Positions 27,717 through 38,019 of a stretch of 64,000 bases of DNA are shown here, piece by piece. Source of the DNA: Pseudonocardia sp. CNS-139 (GTDB lineage Bacteria > Actinomycetota > Actinomycetes > Mycobacteriales > Pseudonocardiaceae); assembly GCA_001942415.1 (NCBI GenBank), contig MKJX01000171.1, forward strand, positions 1 to 64,000. Reading direction: 5' to 3'. The position numbers and the translations under genes were made by a program. How positions within the stretch are numbered: the stretch's first letter is position 1; every line of letters begins with the position of its first letter. The notes under the pieces were generated by a model. The model did no database searches, was not told the origin of the DNA, and worked only from the letters and a program-made list of their open reading frames with translations.

Positions 27717-29032
27717 TCAGGCGGGCTGTTCCGCGCGTTCCGGGCCGCCGAGGAGCAGCGCGGCGAGCCCGGCCAGCGGGAGCACGGCGAGCACGCAGAA
27801 CACCCCCGGCACGCCGATCGTGTCGGCCAGCCCGCCGACGAGCGCCGCGCCCACGCTCGCGCCGGTGAGGAAGACGAGGGTTGCGACGCCGAGCGCCACC
27901 CCGCGCCGGCCGGCCGGCACCGCGCCGCCGACCGACGCGACCATGGCCGGCTGCCCGATGCTGAACGCGCAGGTCAGGAGCAGGACGGCGGCGGCGAGCA
28001 GGACCGGTGAGGCGACCGCCCCGCCGACCGCGCCGAGGAGCAGCGCGACCACGGCGGTCGGGCACGCGGCCGCGATCGTGCGGCGCGGCCCGAGCCGCTG
28101 CATCAGCGTGCGGGCGATCGGCGGCGACACCAGCCCGACCACCGCCGACGGGAGCAGGAGCGTGCCGATCGCGAGCGGTGACCAGCCCCAGGACGCGGCG
28201 GTGAGCGGCACGCCGAGCAGCAGCGCGAACCAGCTCGCCGGCACGGCGGCCGCCGCGAACGCGCTGCGCAGCACCGTCGGGTTGGTGACGATCTCGCGGG
28301 GCAGGAACCCGTCGGGCCGGGCCCGCACGCGCAGCGCGAGCAGCGGGCCGCCGACGCCGAGCAGCACGGCCCCGACGACGGCCGCGACCGTCCCCGCGGA
28401 CGCGACTGGAGCAGCAGCACGAGCCCGGACGCGGCGACGGCGACCAGCACGGCGCCGCTCCGGTCGATGGGCTCGCCGGTGCCGCCGCCGGGCGCCACCC
28501 GCCGCAGCGCCGGGATCGCCAGCGCGCCCAGCACCGGGATGGCCAGCGCCCACCGCCAGCCGCCGAGGCTCTCCAGCGCGCCGCCCAGCAGGGGCCCGAA
28601 CGCGCCGAGCGTGGCGGCCATGCCGGCCACCCGGCCGAGCGCGCCGGGCTGGTCCTCGGGCCGCCAGCGGGCCGCGATGAGCGCCGTCGCCAGCACCGGG
28701 ACGGCCGCCGCGCCCACGCCCTGCACCACCCGCGCCACCATGAGCACGGCGAACGACGGCGCGAGCGCCGCCGCCAGCGCGCCCAGCGCCATCGCGCCGA
28801 CCCCGAGGACGAGCGGCAGCCGGATCCCGACCATGTCGGCGAGCCGGCCGTGCGTCGGGGTCGCGACGGCGAGCGCCACCGTGTAGCCGCTGACCATCCA
28901 GGCCGCCGTGGCCGCGCTGATGTCCAGGTCGGCGGCCATCTCGGGGAGCGCCACCGTCACGGCGGAGGTCGACATGCCGGTGAGGCCGAACAGGATGCCG
29001 AGGAGCGCAGCGGACAGCGCAGGACGACGCAC
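27717..29032 (-). CDS. MFS transporter (DHA-type)
   Basis: About 437 residues with 12-14 hydrophobic helices. The first half shows TSAVTVALPEMAADLDISAATAAWMVSGYTVALAV and THGRLADMVGIRLPLVLG (motif A), plus ARVVQGVGAAAVPVLATALI. The second half shows FLPREIVTNPTVLRSAF and PPIARTLMQRLGPRRT. A one-base loss near 28400 joins the two. The start is uncertain; GTG at 29032 (VRRPALSAALLG) gives a natural first helix. Likely an exporter; substrate unknown. Confidence 0.78.
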
Positions 29033-29088
29033 GTACCGGAGGAACCCCGAGACGGCGCTCGTGATTCCACCGGCATTCGGGGGGCCGC

Positions 29089-30069
29089 TCAGGGGACCAG
29101 CACCACCTTGCCGGTTGTCGCACGGGTCTCCAGTGCCCGGTGCGCGCCCGCCGCGTCGGCCAGCGGGAAGCGCTGCACCACCGGCACCATCCGGCCGCTC
29201 GCGACCTCGGCGAGAGCGGCCGTCTCCAGCCCGCGCAGGCCGCCGTGGCGGCGCAGCATCCGCGGCCCGGTCACCCAGTGCACCGACAGCCCGCCCTTGA
29301 CGACGTCCGCGGTCGTGAGCTGTGTCGGCTCGCCCGCGGACCAGCCGAACATGACGATCCGCCCGCCCACGTCCAGCAGTTCCAGGCCGGCCCGCCCGAC
29401 CGCACCGCCGACGCCGTCGAGCAGCAGCGTGGGGCGGCGGCCGTCGAGCGCGGCGAGGACCTGCCGGGGCCAGTCCGGCTCCCGGTAGTCGAGCGCGACG
29501 TCCGCGCCGAGCGTCCGGACCAGCGCGACCTTCTCCGGCCCGCCCGCGAGCCCGACGGCCGTCGCCCCGGCCGAGCGGGCGGCCTGCACGAAGAGCGCGC
29601 CGAGCCCGCCGGCCGCGGCCGGGACCAGTACGACGTCCTCGGCGGTGGGCTCGGCGACGGCGAGGACGCCGACGGCGGTGCGGCCGGTGCCGATCGTCGC
29701 GACGGCGACCTCGGGGGAGAGCCCGTCCGGGATCTCGTGCAGCGCCGCGGCCGGCGCCGCGGCGAGCCCCGCGTACCCGCCGCTCGCCATGCCCAGGTGC
29801 ACGACGACCCGCCTGCCGACCCACACCGGGTCCGCGCCCGGGCCGGCCTGCGTGACGGTGCCGGCGACCTCCCGGCCGGGTGTCATCGGCAGGTCCGGCG
29901 CGGGGAACGGTCCTCCCGAGGTCCCCGACCGGATCGTCGTGTCGACGAGGTGCACGCCCGCGGCGGCCACCTCGACGAGCACCTGGCCCTCGCCGGGGAC
30001 GGGGTCGGGCACGTCCTCGTACCGCAGCACCTCGGCCGGCCCGAACTCGTACTGGCGAATCGCCTTCAT
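29089..30069 (-). CDS. MDR-family NADPH:quinone oxidoreductase-like enzyme
   Basis: A 326-residue medium-chain reductase without zinc ligands: MKAIRQYEFGPAEVLRYEDVPDP, GVHLVDTTIRSG, MTPGREVAGTV, and the nucleotide-binding VVLVPAAAGGLGALFVQAARSAGA. It ends LETRATTGKVVLVP. Members reduce quinones or enones with NADPH. The ATG has a clear AGGAGAG ribosome-binding site, and the promoter has the long spacer of MerR-controlled genes, consistent with redox or electrophile induction. No breaks. Confidence 0.87.
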   Translation of the reverse strand: MKAIRQYEFGPAEVLRYEDVPDPVPGEGQVLVEVAAAGVHLVDTTIRSGTSGGPFPAPDLPMTPGREVAGTVTQAGPGADPVWVGRRVVVHLGMASGGYAGLAAAPAAALHEIPDGLSPEVAVATIGTGRTAVGVLAVAEPTAEDVVLVPAAAGGLGALFVQAARSAGATAVGLAGGPEKVALVRTLGADVALDYREPDWPRQVLAALDGRRPTLLLDGVGGAVGRAGLELLDVGGRIVMFGWSAGEPTQLTTADVVKGGLSVHWVTGPRMLRRHGGLRGLETAALAEVASGRMVPVVQRFPLADAAGAHRALETRATTGKVVLVP

Positions 30070-30101
30070 GGTCTCTCCTGTGCTCCTGAGCTGGGAGGAT
30101 C

Positions 30102-30132
30102 ACGCTAGGAGCTCGACCGGAGTTCAGGTCAA
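30102..30132 (-). promoter_or_regulatory. MerR-type promoter with 19-bp spacer
   Basis: On the minus strand -35 TTGACC (30132-30127) and -10 TAGCGT (30107-30102) are separated by 19 bp containing the imperfect dyad GACCTGAAC / GTCGAGCTC. An overlong spacer with a dyad is typical of promoters activated by MerR-family DNA distortion. No merR gene is in the window. Confidence 0.55.
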
Positions 30133-30194
30133 GAGCGTGTTACGGGGGACCGCGGGGCGGGTGGCTCCACGGAGGCGGGCGTAACGTTGATTAC

Positions 30195-31581
30195 GTGCCG
30201 CATGATCTTCCCCGCACCGTCGGCGCCCTCCGGGCGTCGGGCCACGAGATCCGTGGCGTCAAGGACGAGATCCGCAACAACCTGCTCGCCGCGCTCCGCG
30301 CGGGCCGCGACCCGTGGCCCGGCATCGTCGGCTTCGAGTCCACCGTGCTCCCGCAGCTGGAGCGGGCGCTGATCGCCGGGCACGACGTCGTGCTGCTGGG
30401 CGAGCGCGGTCAGGGCAAGACCCGGCTGCTGCGGTCGATCGTCAACCTGCTCGACGAGTGGACGCCCGTGATCGAGGGCTCCGAGCTGGGCGAGCACCCC
30501 TACGACCCCATCACCCCCGCCTCCCGCCGCCGGGCCGCCGAGCTCGGCGACGACCTGCCGGTGGCCTGGCGCCACCGCGACGAGCGCTACACAGAGAAGC
30601 TCGCCACCCCCGACACCGCGGTCGCCGACCTCATCGGCGACGTCGACCCGGTCAAGGTCGCCGAGGGCCGGTCGCTGGGCGACCCGAGACCATCCACTTC
30701 GGCCTGGTCCCGCGCGCCCACCGCGGGATCGTGGCGATCAACGAGCTGCCGACCTCGCCGAGCGCATCCAGGTCTCGCTGCTCAACGTCATGGAGGAGCG
30801 CGACATCCAGGTCCGCGGCTACACGCTGCGGCTGCCGCTGGACGTGCTGCTCGTGGCGTCGGCCAACCCCGAGGACTACACCAACCGCGGGCGGATCATC
30901 ACCCCGCTCAAGGACCGCTTCGGCGCCGAGGTCCGCACCCACTACCCGCTGGAGCTGGCCGACGAGGTCGCGCTGGTGGAGCAGGAGGCCGTGCTGGCCG
31001 CCGACGTGCCGGCGCACCTGCTGGAGGTGATCGCCCGGTTCACCCGCGCCCTGCGCGAGTCGAGCGCGGTCGACCAGGGCTCGGGCGTGTCGGCCCGGTT
31101 CGCCGTGGCCGCCGCCGAGACCGTCGCCGCCGCGGCGCTGCGCCGCGCGGCGATCACGGGGGAGGAGCGCCCGGTCGCGCGTCCGGTCGACCTGGAGTCG
31201 GTGCCGGCCGTGCTGCGCGGCAAGCTCGAGTTCGCCTCCGGCGAGGAAGGCCGCGAGTCCGAGCACCTGGAGCACCTGCTGCGCCGGGCCACCGCCGACA
31301 CCGCGCGGGCCCGGCTGCGCGGCCTCGACCTGAACCCGCTGGCCGAGGCCGTCTCGGCGGCGCCGGTGCGCACCGGGGAGCGGGTGCCGGCCGTCGAGGT
31401 CGTCGCGGCGCTCCCGGTCGTCGACGTGCTCACCGAGGTCGGCAAGCGTCTCGACGCCGCCGGCACCGAGGACCCGGGCCCGATGGCGAGCGCCGCGGAG
31501 CTGGCCCTGGAGCTGCTGTTCCTCACGCGGCGGCTGGCCAAGGACGAGTCCGACGACGGGGACACGGTGAGCTATGGCTAG
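30195..31581 (+). CDS. MoxR/magnesium-chelatase-like AAA+ ATPase
   Basis: About 462 residues. Walker A is VVLLGERGQGKTRLLRSIV (residues about 65-83), and the sensor/Walker B region is RGIVAINELPDLAERIQ once two lost Gs are restored (30684 and 30752). VSLLNVMEERDIQVRGYTLRLPLDVLLVASANPEDYTNRGRIITPLKDRF is typical of MoxR/BchI-like ATPases, and the arginine finger region follows. It overlaps the downstream VWA gene by 8 bp. The pair corresponds to the mycobacterial Rv0958-Rv0959 type. It probably remodels a protein complex with the VWA partner. Confidence 0.83.
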
Positions 31582-33522
31582 GCGCCAGCGCCGCTACGCG
31601 TACGGCCCCTACACCGACGGGCCCGACCCGCTCGCGCCGCCCGTCGACATCCGCGCGGCGCTGGACGAGATCGGCCGCGACGTCATGGAGGGCGCGTCGC
31701 CGCGCTCGGCGCTGCAGGAGCTGATGCGCCGGGGGACGCGGGGGCGGCGCGGTCTCGACGAGCTGACCCGCGAGGTGTGGCAGCGGCGCAGCCGGCTGCA
31801 GCGGGAGAACCGCCTCGACGGCACGCTGCAGGAGGTCCGCGAGCTGCTGCAGCGTGCCCTGGACGCCGAGCGCGACGTGCTCGGCCGCCAGGACACCGAC
31901 GACGCCCGGTTCCGGGAGATGCAGCTGGACGCGCTGCCGTCCGACACCGGCGGCGCCGTCCGCGAGCTGAACGAGTACGACTGGCAGTCCTCGGATGCCC
32001 GCGAGGCCTACGAGCAGATCCGCGACCTGCTCGGGCGGGAGCTGCTGGACCAGCGGTTCCAGGGCATGAAGCAGGCGATGGAGAACGCCACGCCGCAGGA
32101 CGTCGAGCGCATCCGGGAGATGCTCGACGACCTCAACGACCTGCTCGCCAACCACGCGCAGGGCCAGGACACGCAGGCCCAGTTCGACGAGTTCATGCGC
32201 AAGCACGGCGAGTTCTTCCCGGAGAACCCGCGCAACACCGACGAGCTGGTCGACCTGCTGGCCCAGCGGGCGGCCGCGGCGCAGCGGATGCTCAACTCGA
32301 TGTCGGCCGAGCAGCGGGCCGAGCTGATGGAGCTGTCGCAGCAGGCGTTCGGCGACCCGCGGCTCGCGCAGGCGCTCGCCCAGCTCGACGCCAACCTGCA
32401 GGGCCTGCGGCCCGGCGAGGACTGGGACGGGCGCGGCCGGTTCCGCGGGGAGAACCCGATGGGCATGGGCGAGGCCACCCGCGCCATGGAGCAGCTCGCC
32501 CAGCTCGACGCGCTGGCCGAGCAGCTCGCCCAGAGCTACCCGGCGCCCGCATGGAGGACATCGACCTGGACGCCGTGGCCGAGCACCTCGGCGACGCGGC
32601 CCGCGTCGACGCCCGCGCGCTGGCCGAGCTGGAGCGCGAGCTGGAACGCCAGGGCCTGTTCGAACGGGCACCCGACGGGTCGCTGCGGCTGTCCCCCAAG
32701 GCGCTGCGGCGGCTGGGGGAGTCGGCGCTGCGCGACGTCGTCGACCGGATCGGGGCCCGCCGCGGCGAGCGGGAGAACCGCCGCTCCGGCGCGGCCGGTG
32801 AGGCGACCGGGGCCACCCGGCCGTGGGCGTTCGGCGACACCGAGTCGTGGGACGTGCCGCGCACGCTGCTCAACGCGCAGCTGCGGCACGCCGGCGGCGA
32901 CGAGCGCCGTCTCGACGTCACCGACGTGGAGATCGTGGAGACCGAGCAGCGGTCCCGGGCGGCGGTCGCGCTGTGCGTCGACACGTCCTGGTCGATGGTG
33001 CAGGACGGGCGCTGGGTGCCGATGAAGCGCACGGCGCTGGCCCTGCACCAGCTGATCTCCACCCGGTTCCGGGGTGACGAGCTGAAGCTCATCACGTTCG
33101 GCCGGCACGCCCGGTCGGTGGAGCTGGGGGAGCTGATCGGGCTGGAGGGTGTGTGGGAGCAGGGCACCAACCTGCACCACGCGCTGCTGCTGGCCGGGCA
33201 GCACCTGCGCCGCAACCCGGACGCGCAGCCCGTCGTGCTGGTCGTCACCGACGGCGAGCCGACCGCGCACCTCGAACCGGACGGCGAGGCGGTGTTCGAC
33301 TGGCCGCCGAGCATGGAGACCCTGCGGGCCACGGTGGCCGAGGTGGACCGGGTCGCCGCGCTGCGCGCGAACATCACGTTCTTCATGCTCGGCGACGACC
33401 CGCGGCTCGCCGCGTTCGTCGACGACGTCGCCCGGCGCTGCGGCGGCCGGGTGGTCGCCCCGACGCTCGACGGCCTGGGCGCCGAGGTCGTCAGCGACTA
33501 CCTGCGGTCCCGGAAGCGGTAA
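31574..33522 (+). CDS. VWA-domain protein partnered with the AAA+ ATPase
   Basis: About 649 residues. The N-terminal two thirds are helical and charged (for example LDELTREVWQRRSRLQRE and QQAFGDPRLAQALAQLDANL). The C-terminal VWA domain has the MIDAS motif VDTSWSMVQDG, the threonine site EQGTNLHHALLLA and VVTDGEPTAHL. A lost G near 32549 (TACCCG[G]GCGCC) separates the parts. ATG 31574 overlaps the end of the ATPase gene, and the stop is followed after one base by a long hairpin. MoxR-VWA pairs act as chaperone or metal-insertion systems; the client is unknown. Confidence 0.85.
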
Positions 33523-33592
33523 CCCGCGAGTCGCCGGATTAGTGCGCGCGAGTCGTGCGCAACTCGCGTGCACTAATCCGGCGACTCGCGGG
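33523..33592. terminator. 31-bp-stem hairpin, GCGAGTCGC repeat family
   Basis: A 22-bp perfect outer stem (33523-33544 with 33571-33592) and a 9-bp inner stem with one G.U-type mismatch enclose an 8-nt loop. It starts one base after the VWA stop. The right arm contains the last codons and the stop of nagA. The same core (CGCGAGTCGC then GGATT, then GCGCGAGTCG) occurs at 12857-12889. Confidence 0.8.
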
Positions 33593-34741
33593 GGATCGGG
33601 ACCGGCTCTCCGGCTCGGTAGACGGCGCGGACCTGCAGGTTCTCGTCGAGCACCACGAGGTCGGCGCGCTTGCCCGGCTCGATCGCGCCGACCTCGGTGA
33701 GCCCGAGCGCGCGGGCCGGGGTGGTCGCGGTCATCGCGACGGCCCGCACGAGCGCTTCCGCGCGCGGGACGGTGGCGCGGCGCACGATGTTGGCGAACAG
33801 CTCGCCGGTGGTCGCCGTGCTGCCCGCGATCGTGCCGGTGCCGGGCAGCCGGGCCACCCGGTCCCGCACGTCCACGCGCAGCGCGCCGAGGTGGTAGTCG
33901 CCGTCGGGCATGCCGGCGGCGGCCATCGCGTCGGTCACGGCGGCGACCCGGCCGGCGCCGGCGGCGCGCAGCACGTGCTCCCACAGCGCGGGGTGGACGT
34001 GCAGCCCGTCGGTCACCAGCTCGACGGTGCGCGCGGGTCCTCCAGCAGCGCGACGGCCGGGCCGGGCTCGCGGTGGTGCACCGGTGCCATCGCGTTGAAC
34101 AGGTGCGTGCCCATGCGCGCGCCCGCGGCGATCGCCTCGCGGGTGAGCGCGTAGGTGGCGTCGGTGTGGCCGAGCGCGGCGACGACACCGGCATCGACGA
34201 TCCGGCGCACCGCGTCGACGCCGCCGGGCAGCTCGGGCGCGAGCGTCACCATGCGGACGGCGCCGTCCCCGGCGCGCAGCAGCCGGTCCAGCTCGCCGGG
34301 GTCGGGCTCGCGCAGCTGGTCGGGGTCGTGCGCGCCGCAGCGGGCGGTCGCGAGCCACGGCCCCTCCAGGTGCACGCCGGCCAGCTCGCCGTCGGTGACC
34401 AGCTCGGCGAGCGCGTCCACGGCCTTGAGCAGCTCGCCCGCCCCCGCGGAGACCAGGCTCGCCAGCATCGTCGTGGTGCCGTGGGCCCGGTGGAACCGGA
34501 TCGCGGTGGCCGCCGCGTCGACGTCGCCGTCCGGGAACGCGGCACCGGCCCCGCCGTGCACGTGCACGTCGACGAACCCGGGGACGAGCACGGCGTCGCC
34601 GAGGTCGACGTCCGGGGTCCGGGGCGGTGGGCCGGTGCCGACGTGCGCGATACGGTCGCCGGCCAGCTCCACCCAGCCCGGCCCGGCCCGGCCGCCCGCG
34701 ACCACGGTGCGCGCGGCGAGCAGCCGGGAAGCGGCCGTCAC
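33573..34741 (-). CDS. nagA: N-acetylglucosamine-6-phosphate deacetylase
   Basis: An amidohydrolase of about 389 residues: FVDVHVHGGAGAAFPDGD carries the metal HxH, VHLEGPWLATARCGAHDPDQL the Glu metal ligand region, VAALGHTDATYALTREAI and GTHLFNAMAPVHHREPG the further histidines, and AVTDAMAAAGMPDGDYHLG the catalytic Asp. It ends IEPGKRADLVVLDENLQV plus a short tail encoded by the hairpin. It deacetylates GlcNAc-6-P for recycling or catabolism. One break lies near 34035. The GTG start lies in a 14-bp tandem duplication just after the SIS gene. Confidence 0.87.
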
Positions 34742-34761
34742 AGCGTCACCGTCACAGCGTC
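34735..34761. repeat. Tandem duplication at the SIS/nagA junction
   Basis: CCGTCACAGCGTC occurs at 34735-34747 and again at 34749-34761. On the coding strand each copy contains GTGA. The first-transcribed copy supplies the SIS stop TGA and the second supplies the nagA GTG start. Confidence 0.7.
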
Positions 34762-35818
34762 TCCGTGATCTTGCTGAGCCCGCGCGGCGCGTCCGGGTCG
34801 CCCCCGCGCCCGACCGCGACGTGCAGCGCGAGCAGCTGGAACGGCACGATCTCCAGCAGCGGCGAGAGCTCCTCCGGCGCCCCCGCGGGGAGGGTGAACC
34901 CGACGGCGGCCCGCGCGACGGCTCCCGGGTGCCCCACGCAGCAGACGTCGGCGCTGCGCTCGGCCAGCCGGGGCAGCACGTGCTCCACCGGGCCGATCCC
35001 GTCCGCGACCACCGCGAGCACCGGCACCTGCGGGTCGACCAGGGCGAGCGGGCCGTGCAGCAGGTCGGCGCCGGAGAACGCCTGCGCCGACACGTAGGAG
35101 GTCTCCATCAGCTTGAGCGCGGCCTCCCGCGCCGTCGGGTACGAGTAGCCGCGCGCGGTCGTGACCAGCCGCTGGGCGAACCGGTAGCGCGGGGCGAGCG
35201 CGGCGACCTCGGCCTCGCGGGCGAGCACCGCGTCGCCCAGGTCCGGGAGGGCCGCCGCGGCGGGCCGCCCGTCGACGTCGCGCACGCGCTCCAGCAGCAG
35301 GTACAGCGCGAGCAGTTGCGCGGTGTAGGACTTGGTCGCGGCGACCGAGCGCTCCGGCCCGGCCAGCACGTCGACGTGCGCGTGCGCGGCCCCGGCCAGC
35401 GCGGACGTCGCGTCGTTGGTGACGGCCACGGTGAGCGCGCCCTGCTGCCGCGCGACCTCCAGGCAGCGCACGAGGTCGGGGGAGCCGCCGGACTGGCTGA
35501 TCCCCACCATCAGCACGTCGCGCAGGTCGGGGCGGGCGCCGTAGGCCGTCATCGTGGACGGCGAGACGAGCCCGGCGGGCAGCCCGTGCCGGATCTCGAC
35601 GAGGTACTTGGCGTGGAGCGCGGCGTGGTCGCTGGTGCCGCGGGCGACGAACAGCACGGCCCGCGGGCGGCGCGCGCGGACCATGGCGGCGGCCGCGTCG
35701 ATCCCGGCCGCGGGGCCGTCGGCGAGCAGCCGGCGCCAGACGTCCGGCTGCTCGGCGATCTCCGCGGCCATCAGCCGCCCCGGCGCCGGCGCATCGTGGT
35801 GCTCGCACGGTCGGTCAT
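34752..35818 (-). CDS. SIS-domain aldose-ketose isomerase/deaminase-like protein (AgaS/GlmS C-half type)
   Basis: About 355 residues with two SIS subdomains: VLFVARGTSDHAALHAKYLVE, MVGISQSGGSPDLVRCLEVA and VAVTNDATSALAG in the first, then GYSYPTAREAALKLMETSYV and LLHGPLALVDP in the second. The glutaminase half of GlmS is absent, so it probably isomerises or deaminates glucosamine-6-P made by NagA. The ATG at 35818 overlaps the kinase stop (ATGA). A break near 35773 lies between that start and MAAEIAEQPDVWRRLLADG; a shorter form could start at 35771. Confidence 0.82.
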
Positions 35819-36704
35819 GTCGTCTCCTGCCCCGACGAGGTTACGAGCGCGGCGGCCAGCCGGACCGCGCCGGTGACGGGTTCCTCCGTGAGGACGTGCA
35901 CGTCCACGCCGGGCAGCCGATCCCGCACGGCCCGTTGGAGGGCGGGCTGGTGCACCGCGAACCCGCCGCCGAGCACCACCGGGCCGGGGATCCCGAGCCG
36001 GCCGAGCACCCGGGTCGCGAGCGCGGCGAGCGCGTCGGCGGCCGCGGCCAGGAGCGTGGTGGCGGCCGGGTCGCCGGTGGCGGCGAGCGCGACGAGCGCC
36101 GGGGCGCGCTCGGCCCAGTACCGGCGGTCCTGCGTGCGGTAGAAGAAGTCGATCAGCTGTTCGCGCACGTCCAGCCCGCACTGGGCGAGCAGCGTCGCGG
36201 TCAGCGGGTCGTCGGGCCGGCCGGCGTCCATCCGGTCCAGCGCGTGCCGCACGGCGTCGACGGCGATGCGGTAGCCGCCGCCCTCGTCGCCGAGCATCGT
36301 GCCCCCACCCGCCGGCCCGGGCCTGCACGCCGTCGGCCCGCACGCCCGGCGACCGAGCCGGTGCCGGAGATCAGCGCCACCCCGACGTCGACGCCGGCCG
36401 CGGCGAGCAGCAGGTGCGCGTCGTGCACGACGCGATCCGCGCGCCCGGCACCCGCTGGGCGAACGCCCGCTCCAGCAGGCCGACCGACTCCTCGCCGTCG
36501 GCGCGCCGCGCCCGCGCACACCGCGTCGACGCCCTCGGTGCCCAGCTGCGTGAGCAGCGCGTCGAGCTGGCGGGCGGCCTCGGCGGGCCCGACGGAGGAG
36601 ACGTTGGCGCTGCCCGCGACCGCCTCGGCGACGGGCACGCCGTCGACCGCGCGGACGCCGTGCGTCTTGGAGCCGCCGATGTCGACGCCGATCACGGTCG
36701 GCAC
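35815..36704 (-). CDS. N-acetylglucosamine kinase-like protein (BadF/BadG ATPase family)
   Basis: Start GTG with MPTVIGVDIGGSKTHGVRAV (phosphate 1 motif of the actin-like ATPase fold) after a strong GGGAGGTGGGC ribosome-binding site. Then IRVVHDAHLLLAAAG, GVALISGTGSVA (phosphate 2) and GGGTMLGDEGGGYRI, the signature of GlcNAc kinases. The C-terminal half has GPVVLGGGFAVHQPALQRAV. It would phosphorylate GlcNAc or a related sugar, feeding NagA. About four breaks cluster at 36300-36510. Upstream lies a DasR-like operator. Confidence 0.8.
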
Positions 36705-36732
36705 GCCCACCTCCCACGATCCGGAATAGACG

Positions 36733-36749
36733 TTTGGTCTAGAGGACTT
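36733..36749. promoter_or_regulatory. DasR-like (dre) operator
   Basis: TTTGGTCTAGAGGACTT resembles the DasR element, whose core is TGGTCTAGACCA: nine core bases match and the right half-site is degenerate. It is 29 bp upstream of the amino-sugar operon and overlaps its probable promoter (TCTATT on the minus strand near 36723-36728). Confidence 0.55.
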
Positions 36750-36823
36750 GCCTGGAGAATTCCAGACGCCGATCCGGACGGTCAAGTGACCCCGGCGGCC
36801 GGCAGGGTGAACGTTCGGCCGGG

Positions 36824-37934
36824 TTACGGCGCGAACGGCGCGAGGTCGAGCGCGGGCTGCGCGCCGAGCACCGCCGCGGCCACCAGGTCCCCGGCGAACG
36901 GCGCCATCGTCAGCCCGCCCGCGCCGAACCCGGCCGCCACGAACAGGCCGGGCACACCCGGCACCGGGCCCACCCGCGGGACGCCGCCGGTCGCGAGCGG
37001 GCGCAGCCCCACCCGTGTCTCCAGCACCGTCGCGTCCGCCAGCCCCGGCGCGACACGCAGCGCGTGGTCCAGCACCTCCTGCTGCCCGCCGCCGTCACCC
37101 GGACGTCGAAGCCGCTGCCGGTCTCGCGGGTGGCACCGGCCACCACCCGCGAGTCGTCGAACGCGACGAGGTAGTGCCCGGCCATCGGCAGCACGCTGGG
37201 CCAGTCGCTGGTGTCGACGCCGTCGAGGCGCAGGTGGGTGATCTGCCCGCGCTGGGGCTCGATGCCGAGCCGGCGCCCGACCGGGGCGAGCACCGCGTCG
37301 GTCCAGCGCCCGCGGCGACGACCACGGCGTCCGGGGCGAGCTCGTCGGTCCCGTCGGGCGTCTCGATGCGGACGTGCGGCGCGCCGCCCGCCGGGACGAG
37401 CACGGCGCGTCCGGGCCGGACCACGGCATGGTGCGTGCGGGCGCCGCTGAGCAGCCCGTCGCGCAGCGTGCGGCCGTCCACCCGCCCGCCGCCGGGGACG
37501 TAGACGGCGCCCAGGCCCGGCGCGAGCGGCGGGAACAGCTCGCGGGCCTGCACGGACGCCAGCCGTTCGACCACACCCGTCGGGGCGCCGGCCGCGCGGC
37601 GGCGGGCCAGCCGCTGCTCCGCCGCGGTGAGCACACCCGGGTCCGCGCTGACGACCAGCGAGCCGGTCCGCCGGAAGTCGACCGACCCGACGCCGGCTTC
37701 GGCGAGCCGGTCCAGCACCTGCGGGTAGTGGGCGGCGGCCTGCGCGTACAGGTCGTGGTAGGGGCCGTCGGTCGCGGCGCTCCACGGCTGGACGATTCCC
37801 GCGCCCGCCGCCGTCGCCGGGCCGGGACAGGCGGCGTCCACCACCGTGACGGCGAGCCCGCGGCGGGCCGCCGCGAATGCGACGGCCGCGCCCGCGACGC
37901 CGCCCCCGACCACCACCACCTGCTGTTCCGGCAC
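36824..37934 (-). CDS. DAO-family FAD-dependent amine/amino-acid oxidase
   Basis: About 370 residues: [30 protein letters not shown] is the FAD Rossmann motif, followed by [12 protein letters not shown] and the substrate-domain sequence [14 protein letters not shown]. The end has [42 protein letters not shown], typical of glycine oxidase/sarcosine oxidase-like enzymes. Breaks near 37310 and 37095 shift the frame and restore it. It lies 119 bp upstream of, and in the same direction as, the amino-sugar operon, and is divergent from mshC. Confidence 0.8.
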
Positions 37935-37994
37935 CCCGTTCCTCCCCGATCGCGTCCTGGGGGCGCGAGCCTACGACGGCGTGGTGCGCCTCAC

Positions 37995-38019
37995 CGGTCG
38001 GACGGAGCGTGCCCGACCG
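37995..38019. promoter_or_regulatory. 7-11-7 inverted repeat in the DAO/mshC divergent promoter
   Basis: CGGTCGG (37995-38001) and CCGACCG (38013-38019) are perfect inverted copies. A TAAGTT hexamer at 38034-38039 is positioned as a -10 for a leaderless mshC mRNA, so the dyad would lie near its -35. Confidence 0.45.
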
